Positions 7,687 through 16,288 of a stretch of 64,000 bases of DNA are shown here, one piece after another. Every line of letters starts with the position of its first letter. Position 1 is the first letter of the stretch. The notes beneath the pieces are model-generated. The model did not search any database, was not told the DNA's origin, and saw only the letters and a program-made list of their open reading frames with translations. Location: NCBI RefSeq assembly GCF_900626145.1, contig NZ_LR130816.1, positions 956,040 through 1,020,039 on the forward strand, written 5' to 3'. Position numbers and translations under genes: made by a program. Source of the DNA: Intestinimonas timonensis (GTDB taxonomy: Bacteria; Bacillota; Clostridia; Oscillospirales; Oscillospiraceae).

Positions 7687-8625
7687 ATGGAGATCAGGTG
7701 GAACGAGGAACACGAGATGGGGATCGAGGAGTTTGACCATGACCACAAGCAGCTGTTCGTCATCGCGGGGCGGCTGGTGGACAAGGTGCGGGACCCCAAG
7801 AGCATTGCCGATGTACGGGTGCGGCTGTTCATCCTGCGGGAGGGCGTGCAGTATCTGCGGGGCTATTTTGACGAGCACGCCATCCGGGAGGAGGCCTACA
7901 TGCGGAGGATGGGCTATGCCGACTACGCCCTCCACAAGCAGCTCCACGATGAATTCATGGCCAATACGCTCCAGGGGTATGAGAAGATGGTGGAGCGGGG
8001 GACGTGCAGCCGGGAGGAGGTGCTGGACTTCGTGGGCCGTGGCATCGGCTGGCTGGTGGAGCACATATCCACGGCGGACCTGGCCATCGTGGGCCGGGGG
8101 ACGCTGGGCAAGCCCCGGCTGACCAAGATCAACGCCCAGGTGGTGGAGCGGGAGTTCAACACCATCTTTGCATCCACCCTCAACATGGACGTGCAGACCC
8201 GGCTCATCGATCCCAACTACGCCGGAGCGCCCTTTGGACCGGCCATCTGCCAGGAGCTCACCTACCGGCGTGGAGACCGGAAGGTGACGGTGCTGGCGGG
8301 GCTGGAGAACAGCTTTCTCACGGCGGCGGCGGAGGCGGTGTACGGCTCCCAGCTCCAGGGTATGGAAGCCCTCATCATGTCCACCATGGAGATCTTCAGT
8401 GCCAACTTCTGGCGCACGGTGGGCAGCCGCTTTGTGGAGGGGGACGCCGAGATGGTCTTTGTGGAGAACCACTTCCTCACCCAGGCCCAGCTCCAGGAGC
8501 GCTACAACAGGCACATCCCAAAGCTCTCCCTGCTCTTTGACAGCAGTAAGGGAAAGTTCTTCGTGGCCACCGAGACCGACATCACCGCCCAGGCCGAGTC
8601 CTTCGACCTGAGCGTGGGGGCCTGA
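7687..8625 (+). CDS. bacteriohemerythrin with C-terminal CheX/CheC-like domain
   Basis: 312 residues. Residues 1-130 form a hemerythrin: WNEEHEMGIEEFDHDHKQL at the start, HAIREEAYM near 61, HKQLHDEF near 83 and VEHISTAD near 122 supply the expected His/Glu/Asp ligands of a di-iron oxygen-binding site. Residues about 150-312 form a second domain that resembles chemotaxis-phosphatase-like CheX/DUF3334-type folds, which I judge only from general pattern (KINAQVVEREFNTIF; GMEALIMSTMEIFSANF). In an anaerobe this could sense or buffer oxygen. ATG at 7687 with AAAGGGGGACACG upstream. No partner genes are adjacent. Confidence 0.8.
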   Translation: MEIRWNEEHEMGIEEFDHDHKQLFVIAGRLVDKVRDPKSIADVRVRLFILREGVQYLRGYFDEHAIREEAYMRRMGYADYALHKQLHDEFMANTLQGYEKMVERGTCSREEVLDFVGRGIGWLVEHISTADLAIVGRGTLGKPRLTKINAQVVEREFNTIFASTLNMDVQTRLIDPNYAGAPFGPAICQELTYRRGDRKVTVLAGLENSFLTAAAEAVYGSQLQGMEALIMSTMEIFSANFWRTVGSRFVEGDAEMVFVENHFLTQAQLQERYNRHIPKLSLLFDSSKGKFFVATETDITAQAESFDLSVGA

Positions 8626-8748
8626 GCCCGAACGGAAAACAAGAGAGAGAAAGGCCGCGCGTCCGTTGTGAACAGCTCCAGTAAAACCGGACAATAGACA
8701 AAAGGCCCCCTAATGTAGGAAAATAAAGCTACATTAGGGGGTCTTGCT

Positions 8749-8967
8749 ATGTCCGGAAAAAAAGGGATGAAAAAGTATCCGGTAGGGATACGAGAAGAAG
8801 TGGCGTCACGAATCCGCGGAGGAGAAAGCCAGCGTGCTTTATGTCGGGAGTATGGGATCAGCCGGTGGGCTATTCAGTGCTGGCTAAAGGAGCCTGTCCT
8901 TCCAAAAGCGCGGGGGCGTAAACCCGCAAAAACACTGGCGGAGTACAAGTATGAGAACAAACGGCTA
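8749..8967 (+). pseudogene. IS3 orfA, 5' part (split by IS5 insertion)
   Basis: The first 73 codons of the small helix-turn-helix transposase subunit (MKKYPVGIREEVASRIR, then ALCREYGISRWAIQCWL). The reading frame is broken at 8967 by the IS5-family insertion. Its remaining 17 codons are found at 9816-9869 (KMENELLRDFLR). Rejoined at the target duplication the frame is open and gives about 90 residues, compared with 104 in copy 2. The interruption probably disables this copy. Confidence 0.88.
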
Positions 8968-9813
8968 GGCCTTGTTTGAAAAATAAAAGTTGCACAAGAA
9001 ACCAAGTTATGCGAAGCTATGAGCATGAAACGATATGAATTAACAAAAGAACAATGGGAACGAATCAAGCCGCTGCTGCCACCGGAAGAAACGGGAAAGC
9101 GGGGTCGTCCCCGGAAGGATAACGGGATCATGCTCAACGGAATGCTCTGGATCGTCCGGAGCGGTGCGCAGTGGCGTGAGCTGCCGGCGACCTATGGTCC
9201 TTGGCAGTCTATATACGCAAGATTCGCCAAATGGCGGAATGAGGGCACTCTGGAAGCGGTATTCCACACACTGTCTGCGGACGCGGATATGGAGAACCTG
9301 AGCATGGACTCCACTTGCGTAAAGGTGCATGAAAGCGCAAATGGCGGGGAAAAAACGGCGGATAAGGCGGTTGGCCGTACCAAAGGCGGGTGGAACACAA
9401 AGCTCCACGCTGTCGTAGACGGTCTGGGAAACCCGGTGGAGTTCCTTCTCTCCGCTGGAAATGACCACGATTCGGTTCACGCTGTTGAACTGCTGAAAAA
9501 GGTCAGAATCGGCGGGAGTGCCGTGCTGGCAGACCGGGCCTATGGTGCCCGGACGATTCGGGAATATATCTCAGCGCACGGGGCCAGCTATGTGATCCCG
9601 CCGCAAAGCAACGTTTCCGATCCCTGGCCGGTTGACTGGCATCTGTATAAAGAACGCCATCTGGTGGAGTGTTTTTTCCAGAAAATCAAGTGGTTTCGCA
9701 GAATCGCCACCAGATATGACAAGTCGGATGCTTCCTTCCTAGCCTTTGTGTATCTTGCCTCCATCGCTATTTTGTTGCTTTAGCACAATCTCCGCCTTTT
9801 TTCAAACAAGCCC
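8968..9813 (+). mobile_element. IS5-family insertion element nested in IS3 orfA
   Basis: About 846 bp. Terminal inverted repeats GGCCTTGTTTGAAAAA (left) and GGGCTTGTTTGAAAAAA (right, complement). The target duplication is TA (8966-8967 / 9814-9815) or CTA (8965-8967 / 9813-9815), depending on how the outer C is assigned; removing one copy restores the orfA frame exactly. Confidence 0.9.
9019..9783 (+). CDS. IS5-family transposase
   Basis: 254 residues, full length for the IS427/IS1031-type members of IS5. The N-terminus YELTKEQWERIKPLLPPEE is typical. DDE catalytic residues appear as MDSTCVKVHES (about residue 96), VLADRAYGA (about 168-176) and ERHLVECFFQKIKWFRRIATRYDK (about 215-238). It cuts and joins the element ends. 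It is a single open frame with no frameshift, so the element may still be active. It lies wholly inside the interrupted IS3 copy. Confidence 0.93.
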   Translation: MSMKRYELTKEQWERIKPLLPPEETGKRGRPRKDNGIMLNGMLWIVRSGAQWRELPATYGPWQSIYARFAKWRNEGTLEAVFHTLSADADMENLSMDSTCVKVHESANGGEKTADKAVGRTKGGWNTKLHAVVDGLGNPVEFLLSAGNDHDSVHAVELLKKVRIGGSAVLADRAYGARTIREYISAHGASYVIPPQSNVSDPWPVDWHLYKERHLVECFFQKIKWFRRIATRYDKSDASFLAFVYLASIAILLL

Positions 9814-9865
9814 TAAAGATGGAAAACGAGCTGTTGCGGGATTTTCTGCGCTCCACAGGAAGGAA

Positions 9866-10723
9866 GTGAGGCCAAGGGCAAAATACGCAGTAATCTACCG
9901 GCACAGAAACGAATATCCGGTAACCGTTATGTGTCGCTTCTTTCAGGTATCCCGCAGCGGATACTATGATTTCGTCCATCGTTTGGGCAGGCCGGAGAAA
10001 GACGCGGCCCTTGCAGAAATCATCGCGGAACAGCGAGAGCGCAGCTTTCGTACGTATGGCTACCGCAGAATGTGGCTGGTGCTGAAGAAGCGAGGCATCC
10101 ACCGTAATCCCAAGACCATCCTGCGTATCATGGAGAAATATGGTTTGCTTGCGGAGATCCGGAGACGCAGAAAATGGCAGCAGATGGGGCAGCAAGTCCA
10201 CAAGTACAAGAATCTGCTGAATAGGGAGTTTTATGCGAACAGGCCCAACAGCAAATGGGTGACGGACATCTCCTACATCCACACCAAGCAGGGCGTATTG
10301 TACCTGTCCATGATCCGGGACCTTTACGACAACAGCATTGTTGCCTACAAGACCGGCACAAAGCAGACAGTCAACCTGGTGCTGGACACCATTCGCCTGG
10401 CCATGCGCAAGGAGAAAAAGAGGGCCGCTGCGGAGTTGCAGCTCCACAGCGACCAGGGGTTCCAGTACACCTCGCAAGCATACTTCGACCTGACAAAATC
10501 TTATGGCATTACGCCTTCCATGTCAAGACGCGGAAACTGTTACGACAACGCTATGGCGGAAAATTTCTTTTCCATCCTCAAGACAGAGTGTATCTACCGC
10601 CATAAACCGGCCTCATTCTGTGAGGCCAATGAGATGATTGACCGCTATATCAATTTTTACAACCACGAGCGCATCCAGCTAAAAACTGGAGTGGCGCCGC
10701 TCACGCTGCGCCACTCCGCTTAA
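9866..10723 (+). CDS. IS3-family transposase OrfB (copy 1)
   Basis: 285 residues from GTG at 9866, which overlaps the orfA stop (GTGA). This is the same arrangement as in copy 2. The catalytic core has WVTDISYI (D), LHSDQGFQY (D) and DNAMAENFFSILKTE (E), preceded by the IS3-type HTH/YGYRRMW region and followed by the NHERIQLK tail. OrfB normally is made as an OrfAB fusion by -1 frameshifting. Because orfA is split by IS5, only OrfB could be made here. About four fifths identical to copy 2 by eye. Confidence 0.92.
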   Translation: MRPRAKYAVIYRHRNEYPVTVMCRFFQVSRSGYYDFVHRLGRPEKDAALAEIIAEQRERSFRTYGYRRMWLVLKKRGIHRNPKTILRIMEKYGLLAEIRRRRKWQQMGQQVHKYKNLLNREFYANRPNSKWVTDISYIHTKQGVLYLSMIRDLYDNSIVAYKTGTKQTVNLVLDTIRLAMRKEKKRAAAELQLHSDQGFQYTSQAYFDLTKSYGITPSMSRRGNCYDNAMAENFFSILKTECIYRHKPASFCEANEMIDRYINFYNHERIQLKTGVAPLTLRHSA

Positions 10724-10807
10724 AACTTCATATTTCCCTACATTGAGGCCTTTTTGTGCTGTCCGCACAATTTGGGGCGGTTCATTGGGACGCGCGGCCT
10801 TTTGTCA

Positions 10808-13800
10808 TTATTCCACGGTTTTGAGGGACTCCACCATGTCGATGTCCCGGAGGCGGCGGCGGGAGAGGAGGCCGGTGAGGAAGGAGAAAAGGACGGTGAG
10901 GAGGGCGGCCCACAGGTAGCTCAGGGGGTGGGCGGAGCGGCCGAACATCATGAGGTCGATCTCCACGGTGCTGATGAGCCAGCGGTGGAGGTACTTGCCC
11001 ATGACCAGCCCGGCCAGCACCCCGAAGACGGTGAGGAGGATGTTCTCCCGAAAGACGTAGGCGGAGAGCTCCCGGTCGTAGAAGCCCAGCACCTTGAGGG
11101 TGGCCAGCTCCCGGAGCCGCTCGGTGAGGTTGATGCTGGACAGGTTGAGGAGGACCACGAAGGCAAGGGCGCCCGCCGAGACGATGACCAGCAGCACGGC
11201 GGCGTCCACCACCGCCATGCTCTGCTGGTAGACCTGCTGGCTGTCGGCGATGTAGGTCACAGCCGTCACCCCGGCCAGGGGGACCACCGCCGCCGAAACG
11301 GCGTCGGCGGCGTCGTCTGCGCAGCGGACCAGCCGGGCGTTCCCCTCCGGGGCGGAGCCGTAGAGGGCGGCATAGCCGTCGGCGGTGAGGTAGACGTAGT
11401 GGTAGACGTAGTTCTCCGTAATGCCGGTGACGGTGGCGGTGACGGTCCCGTCCCCGGAGAGGGTGATGGGGTCGCCCACCGAGAGGGAGAGGAGCTGGGA
11501 GAGCTTTTCGGTGATGACCACCCCGTCGTCGGTGAGGGGGACGGGGTCGTGGGAGGTGCGGTCCCGGAGGACCAGCAGGTCCCCGAAGTCCTGATCTCCG
11601 GCGGCGGCCATCTGGTAGACCTCCACCTCCCGCCCACCTGCGGAGGCGGTGACGGCGGTGAGCCGGGCGGGGAGGGCCTCCGCTCCGGCGGCGGAGAGGG
11701 CGGCGTCCACCTCCTGGGCCTCGGCCTGGGTGACGTTGTCGGAGAGCACCACCTGGAGGGTGTACCGGGAGAGCACCCCGTACTGGATGTCGGAGACGGC
11801 CAGCAGGGAGTCCCGGAGGCCGAAGCCGGTGACGATGAGGGCGGTGCAGCCGCCGATGCCGACCACCGTCATGCAGAAGCGGCGCTTGTAGCGGAAGAGG
11901 TTGCGGAGGGTGACCTTCTGGAGGAAGGAGAGCCGCCGCCACAGGGGGCCGATTCGCTCCAGCAGCACCCGCTTGCCCGCCTTGGGGGCACGGGGGCGCA
12001 TGAGCTGGGCGGGGACGGCGGCGAGGGTGGAGCGGCAGGTGAGGGCGGCGGCCAGGGTGACGGTGGCGGCGGCGGCTCCCACGGAGAGCAGGGAGAGGGC
12101 GGGGTAGAAGCCCAGGGCCAAGGGGCCGATGGTGTACATGCTCTGCCAGGCGGTGAAGATGATGGTGGGGAAGAGGGGCACCCCCACCGCCAGGCCGGTG
12201 AGGCCGCCCAGCAGGCTGGCCGACAGGCCGTAGCCCACGTATTTCACCGAGATGGCCGCCGTGCCGTAGCCCAGGGCCTTCATGCCGCCGATCTCCACCC
12301 GGTGCTCCTCCACCATGCGGGTCATGGTGGTGAGGCACACCAGGGCGGCCACAAGGAAGAAGATGAGGGGGAAGAGGTCGGCGATGCTGCCCATCCGCTG
12401 GGCGTCCATCTGGAAGGAGAGGTAGCCCTGGCCGCTCTCCCGGTCCAGTACGTACCACTGGGCGTCCTCGATCTCCAGCACCTCCCGTCGGGCGTCATTC
12501 AGCTCCCGTCGGGCGTCGGTTAGGGCGTCATTGGCCTCGGCCTCCCCGTCCCAGTAGTCCTGAAGGCCGTCCTGATAGTCGGCCTCCCCCTCCTCCAGCT
12601 CTTCCCGGGCCGCGCGGAAGGTCTCCTGGGCCTGGTGGTCGGCCTCCTCCAGGGCGTAGCGCCCCTGCTGGAGCTGAGCCACACCGGCGTAGTAGTCCGC
12701 CCAGCCCGCCTCCAGGGCCTCTTTGAAGCGGGCCAGGGTCTCCCCGGCGGCGGAGAGGGCGTCCCGCTCTCCGTCCAGCCGGACCTGCCCCGCCTCCAGC
12801 TCCTCCAGGGCGCTGTCTGCCTGGGCCTGGGCGTCGGCAAAGGCAGCGGCGCCGTCGTTATATTCCTTCCAGCCGGCGTCCAGCTCCGCCCGTCCGGCCT
12901 CCAGCTGGGCCTGACGGGCCTCCAGCTCGGCGGTGCCGCTGCTTACCAGGGCCTGAGCCTCCGCCAGCTCCGCCCGTCCCGCGGCCAGCTCCGCCTGCCC
13001 CGCGTCCAGCTGGGCACGGGTGGCCGCCAGCTGGGCCTTGCCGGTCTCCAGCTGGGTCCGGGCGTCGGCCAGGGCGTCCAGGGTCTCGTCCGCCACCGGG
13101 TCCAGAAGGGCATAGCCCCCCGTGAGGGCCTGGGAGAGCCCAGCGGCGTAGGCGGCGGACTGCTCCCCGGTGAGCCCCGCCCACAGGGCGTCGCCGTCGG
13201 CGGGGAGGGCGGACCGGAGCCGGTCCGCCTGGCTCTGCTGGGCGGGGGGCAGGTCGGGCCGGACCTGCTCCAGAGCCTGGTTCAGGGGGCCGAAGAGGGC
13301 GGCGTAGGACCGGTCCGCCAGCTGAGGGGTGGTGATCCCGGCCAGGACGGCGGCGGGGTCCTTCGCCGCCGGGGCGAGGACCTTGTCCAGCCAGCCCCGG
13401 AGGGCCTCCGCCTCTGCCTCGGCGGCGCTCAGCTGGGCCTCCTGGGCCTGGAGCTCCTTCAGTCCGGCGGCGTACTGGGCCTCTCCCTGGGAGAGGGTGA
13501 GGGCGGCGTCGTCCAGCTCCGCCTGGCCCTGCTGGGCCAGGACCCGGGCCGCCTCCAGCTCCGCCCAGCCCTCCGCCAGGGCGGCGGCTCCGGCGGCGTA
13601 CTCCGCCTCCCGCGCCACCAGCTCTGCCCGGCCCTCCTCCAGCTGCTTCTTGGTGGCGTCCAGGGTGACCTGACCCGCCTCCAGGACCCGCCGGGCGTCG
13701 TCCAGCTCCGCCTGGGCGTCATCCAGAGCAGTTTGGCCCTCCTGCACCTGGAGCATGCCGGCGTCGTATTCCGCCTGCCCCGCCCGGAGCTCCGCCAGGG

Positions 13801-14785
13801 CGTCGTCCAGAGCGGCCTGGCTCTCGTCCAGCGTGGCCCGCTGCTCGTCCATGAGGGCGTCGTAGTCGGCCACCCCGTCCTCGTACTCCGCCCAGCCCTC
13901 GTCCAGCTGTGTCCGGGCGTCGGAGAGGGTGTCCCAGGCGTCGTCCAGCTCCTGCTGGGCGTCGGCGGTCTCTCGGTCCAGGGTCTCCTGGGCCAGGGTC
14001 AGCTCCCCCATGGCCTCACGGAGGACCTGGTCCTTCCGCAGCCCCGCCCGGGCCTCTCCCAGGGCCTCAACCCGTTCGGTGAGGCCGTCCAACAGGGCCT
14101 CGTAGCCGTCGCCGTAGCAGAGGAGCCCGGCGGCGCCGTCGGCCAGGAGCCAGGCCTCGGTATAGGTGTCCAGGTCGAAGGCGGAGGGGGGCAGGAGGAG
14201 GAAGGCCTCCGCCTTGCCGGTGCCCAGGGTGGAGGTGCCCCGCTCCTGGGAGATGTAGAGGGGGGAGTCCACCACCCCCACGATGGTCCTGGGGGCAGAG
14301 TCCAGGGCGTCGGCGTAGTCGCCGTCGCCGGTGTCCAGGACGATGGCATCCCCCAGCTCCAGGCCCAGGGCGTCCAGGAGGGCGGGCTCCACGGCGCACT
14401 CGCCGGGCCCGGCGGGAAGCCGCCCGGACCGGAGCCGGGGCCGGTTGATCCCCTCGGTGAGGGAGTGGACCTTCACCACCAGCTCCCGCTCTGCGCCGTG
14501 GATGATGGCGTCCACGCTGTACGCCCCCTCCACATAGGACACGCCGTCCACGTGGGAGAGCCAGGCTAGGTCCTCGTCGGTGAGGCCCAGGGTGGAGAGG
14601 ACCCGCAGGTCCATGAGCTGGCAGGCGTCGAAGTAGCGGTCGGCGGCGGACTCCATGTCGGGGGCGGTGGAGCGGAGCCCCGCCAGAAAGGCCACCGCCA
14701 AGGCGGAGAGGAGAAACAGGGACAAAAACCGCCCCCGGGTCCGTCGGACCTCCCGGAGGGCGTCGGTCAGGATGCGGTTTTTCAT
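10808..14785 (-). CDS. FtsX-family ABC transporter permease with very long coiled coil
   Basis: 1325 residues. TM1 is at about 17-36, then a MacB-like extracytoplasmic domain (about 40-245), then roughly 515 residues (about 256-772) of heptad-rich coiled coil built of short repeats such as AELDAGWKEYNDG and QAELAAGRAELAEAQ. The first FtsX permease core (about 798-930) has the LFPLIFFLVAALVCLTTMTRM helix and the VEIGGMKALGYG motif. Then come a linker (about 940-990), a second extracytoplasmic domain and a second FtsX core (about 1180-1325, LATLKVLGFYDREL). It should pair with the ATPase at 15433-16143 as a tripartite-like or mechanotransmission exporter. ATG at 14785. Substrate unknown. Confidence 0.88.
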   Translation of the reverse strand: MKNRILTDALREVRRTRGRFLSLFLLSALAVAFLAGLRSTAPDMESAADRYFDACQLMDLRVLSTLGLTDEDLAWLSHVDGVSYVEGAYSVDAIIHGAERELVVKVHSLTEGINRPRLRSGRLPAGPGECAVEPALLDALGLELGDAIVLDTGDGDYADALDSAPRTIVGVVDSPLYISQERGTSTLGTGKAEAFLLLPPSAFDLDTYTEAWLLADGAAGLLCYGDGYEALLDGLTERVEALGEARAGLRKDQVLREAMGELTLAQETLDRETADAQQELDDAWDTLSDARTQLDEGWAEYEDGVADYDALMDEQRATLDESQAALDDALAELRAGQAEYDAGMLQVQEGQTALDDAQAELDDARRVLEAGQVTLDATKKQLEEGRAELVAREAEYAAGAAALAEGWAELEAARVLAQQGQAELDDAALTLSQGEAQYAAGLKELQAQEAQLSAAEAEAEALRGWLDKVLAPAAKDPAAVLAGITTPQLADRSYAALFGPLNQALEQVRPDLPPAQQSQADRLRSALPADGDALWAGLTGEQSAAYAAGLSQALTGGYALLDPVADETLDALADARTQLETGKAQLAATRAQLDAGQAELAAGRAELAEAQALVSSGTAELEARQAQLEAGRAELDAGWKEYNDGAAAFADAQAQADSALEELEAGQVRLDGERDALSAAGETLARFKEALEAGWADYYAGVAQLQQGRYALEEADHQAQETFRAAREELEEGEADYQDGLQDYWDGEAEANDALTDARRELNDARREVLEIEDAQWYVLDRESGQGYLSFQMDAQRMGSIADLFPLIFFLVAALVCLTTMTRMVEEHRVEIGGMKALGYGTAAISVKYVGYGLSASLLGGLTGLAVGVPLFPTIIFTAWQSMYTIGPLALGFYPALSLLSVGAAAATVTLAAALTCRSTLAAVPAQLMRPRAPKAGKRVLLERIGPLWRRLSFLQKVTLRNLFRYKRRFCMTVVGIGGCTALIVTGFGLRDSLLAVSDIQYGVLSRYTLQVVLSDNVTQAEAQEVDAALSAAGAEALPARLTAVTASAGGREVEVYQMAAAGDQDFGDLLVLRDRTSHDPVPLTDDGVVITEKLSQLLSLSVGDPITLSGDGTVTATVTGITENYVYHYVYLTADGYAALYGSAPEGNARLVRCADDAADAVSAAVVPLAGVTAVTYIADSQQVYQQSMAVVDAAVLLVIVSAGALAFVVLLNLSSINLTERLRELATLKVLGFYDRELSAYVFRENILLTVFGVLAGLVMGKYLHRWLISTVEIDLMMFGRSAHPLSYLWAALLTVLFSFLTGLLSRRRLRDIDMVESLKTVE

Positions 14786-14878
14786 GGCCTAGCCCCCCTT
14801 GTCGTCCTCGCAAAGTCCGCTCTGTTTTGTTTCCGCCTGACGGCGAAAACGCACTTCGCTCCCTTGCTCGTCCTCTCG

Positions 14879-14909
14879 CAGCACGACCCACTTCGTTGGG
14901 CTCGTGCTG
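14879..14909. repeat. small hairpin repeat, copy 2
   Basis: A 31-base hairpin with arms CAGCACGA / TCGTGCTG and inner CCCA / TGGG pairing; related to 3896-3920, where the paired bases differ on both arms. Confidence 0.5.
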
Positions 14910-15074
14910 CGTAAAGGACGGGGGAACGGATTCTTCGGCTTCGCCTCGGAATGACATGCTTGAAAGGTGGTGCCGTGGCGCGCCGAGTCGTCGCGCCCCG
15001 CAAAGAAAAGTAAGAGGTAACAGTGAAGAGTGAATAGGTAAAAGAGACGGAACCACATCCCACAATAGAGGTAT

Positions 15075-15344
15075 ACCAGGCAGCGGCACCACGTCCCGAT
15101 ACCCGCCTGCCCAGGCGGCGAAAAAATGTTGGATAGAACCACGGCTTGTCCCTGTTCCACCGGCGGAGTCTCCTGTGGACGGTGCTGGACCTCAACGTGG
15201 GCGTAAAGCCGGGCCGCCGGATTCCTATTTGGAGCCACCTAACCCCTTTGGGAGCCCCTTTTTCTTTGGTTTTCAAAAACCGTAACCGTTTCTTTTTCCG
15301 GCAGGGAAAAAGAAATGGTCTTTGAGACCGTCTCTCCCGCCCTT
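15075..15344 (+). repeat. dispersed repeat R, copy A
   Basis: One of five intergenic copies of a roughly 260-bp unit. Landmarks in order: ACCAGGCAGCGGC, CCCAGGCGGCGAAAAAA, CCTGTTCCACCGGCGGAG, TCTCCTGTGGACGGTGC, GGGCGTAAAGCCGGGCCGCC, GGATTCCTATTTGGAGCC, CCCCTTTTTCTTTGG, and a hairpin TTTCTTTTTCC / GGAAAAAGAAA. Copy A shares an additional 5' extension with copy E (AAAGAAAAGTAAGAGG...GACGGAA). Confidence 0.9.
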
Positions 15345-15432
15345 GCACGCAGCAAAAAGCAATGGGCCGAGACGTGATTTGGTGCGCCCCACGGAAGGGA
15401 TCAGTGAATCGTGAATAGGTACTAGGGCAACT

Positions 15433-16143
15433 CTACCACTCGATCTCCTCCACAGGGGTGGGGTTCTGGGAGAACTCCTCGGCGTCCACCCGGCCGTTTT
15501 TGATGTGGATGACGTGGTCGGCCATGGGGGTAGTGGCGGTGTTGTGGGTGATGAGGACCACGGTCATGCCCTCCTGACGGCAGGTGTCCTGGAGGAGCTT
15601 GAGGATGGACTTGCCCGTCACATAGTCCAGGGCGCCGGTGGGCTCGTCGCAGAGGAGGAGCTTGGGGTCCTTGGCCAGGGCCCGGGCGATGGCCACCCGC
15701 TGCTGCTCGCCGCCGGAGAGCTGGGCGGGGAAGTTGTCCAGCCGGTCCCCCAGGCCCACGTGGCGGAGGACGTCGGCGGCGGAGAGGGGGTGGCGGCAGA
15801 TCTGGGCGGAGAGCTCCACGTTTTCCAGGGCGGTCAGGTTCTGGACCAGGTTGTAGAACTGAAAAACGAAGCCGATGTCGTAGCGGCGGTACTCGGTAAG
15901 GGCCCTGGGGGAGGCCCCGCTGATCTCCCGGCCGTCCACCGTCACCCGTCCCTCGGTGGCGGTGTCCATGCCCCCCAGGATGTTGAGTACGGTGGTCTTG
16001 CCCGCGCCGGAGGGCCCCACGATGACGGCAAACTCCCCCCGCTCGATGGTGAAGCTCACGTCCTCCACCGCCGTGATGGTGACCTCGCCCATCTGATACC
16101 GCTTGACCACGTGCTCCAGGGTGATGAAGGCCATGCTGTCCAC
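15433..16143 (-). CDS. ABC transporter ATP-binding protein (MacB/LolD type)
   Basis: 236 residues. Walker [10 protein letters not shown] near residues 43-51, Q-loop [12 protein letters not shown] near 93, signature [16 protein letters not shown] near 143-158, Walker [13 protein letters not shown] near 163-174, and the H-loop LITHNTA. This is the LolD/MacB subfamily that energises FtsX-like permeases, so the 1325-residue permease downstream is the obvious partner even though a 647-bp repeat-filled gap separates them. ATG at 16143 with GGAGGTGG. Divergent from the TetR gene, which probably controls it. Confidence 0.93.
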   Translation of the reverse strand: MDSMAFITLEHVVKRYQMGEVTITAVEDVSFTIERGEFAVIVGPSGAGKTTVLNILGGMDTATEGRVTVDGREISGASPRALTEYRRYDIGFVFQFYNLVQNLTALENVELSAQICRHPLSAADVLRHVGLGDRLDNFPAQLSGGEQQRVAIARALAKDPKLLLCDEPTGALDYVTGKSILKLLQDTCRQEGMTVVLITHNTATTPMADHVIHIKNGRVDAEEFSQNPTPVEEIEW

Positions 16144-16154
16144 CTCCGTGTCTG

Positions 16155-16262
16155 TTATCCAACAGGTGTTGATTGATGAGTGATTTTATTATAATATGGG
16201 AAAAGAAGGGGAGGCAATGGACAAAACGAGCCCCGCCGTGGGATAACCGACAGGTTGGGGCG
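16155..16262. promoter_or_regulatory. divergent promoter/operator region for ABC genes and TetR gene
   Basis: TATAAT at 16190-16195 can serve the TetR gene, and the overlapping ATTATAAT on the other strand can serve the ATPase gene. Two short dyads flank it: CAACAGGTGTTG (16160-16171) and AACCGACAGGTTGG (about 16245-16258). These are candidate TetR operators by position only. Confidence 0.5.
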
Positions 16263-16288
16263 GATGTGTCGAAAAAGGGGGAAAAAAG

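Larger units (their letters stand above)
8669..10784 (+). mobile_element. IS3-family element, copy 1, interrupted by an IS5-family element
   Basis: Ends are imperfect inverted repeats beginning TGAAC: left TGAACAGCTCCAGTAAAA, right (complement) TGAACCGCCCCAAATTGTG, each followed by CGGACA. A 3-bp target duplication TTG flanks it (8666-8668 and 10785-10787). Without the inserted IS5 unit it is about 1.27 kb, typical for IS3. A strong 13-bp-arm hairpin (8706-8741) lies just inside the left end before orfA. A second copy is at 16920-18227. Confidence 0.9.
14786..15432. other. repeat-filled gap between ATPase and permease
   Basis: 647 bp. Contains a hairpin repeat (14879-14909), a short palindromic stretch near 14930-14960 (CGGATTCTTCGGC...), an A/E-specific extension (about 14990-15074) and repeat R copy A (15075-15344). 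No convincing gene. The ATPase and permease may still be one operon read through this DNA, or the permease may have its own promoter. Confidence 0.6.

Noticed and set aside
10754..12523. Long plus-strand frame opposite the FtsX permease
   Set aside because: Low-complexity Gly/Glu/His composition mirrors the permease codons; not a protein.
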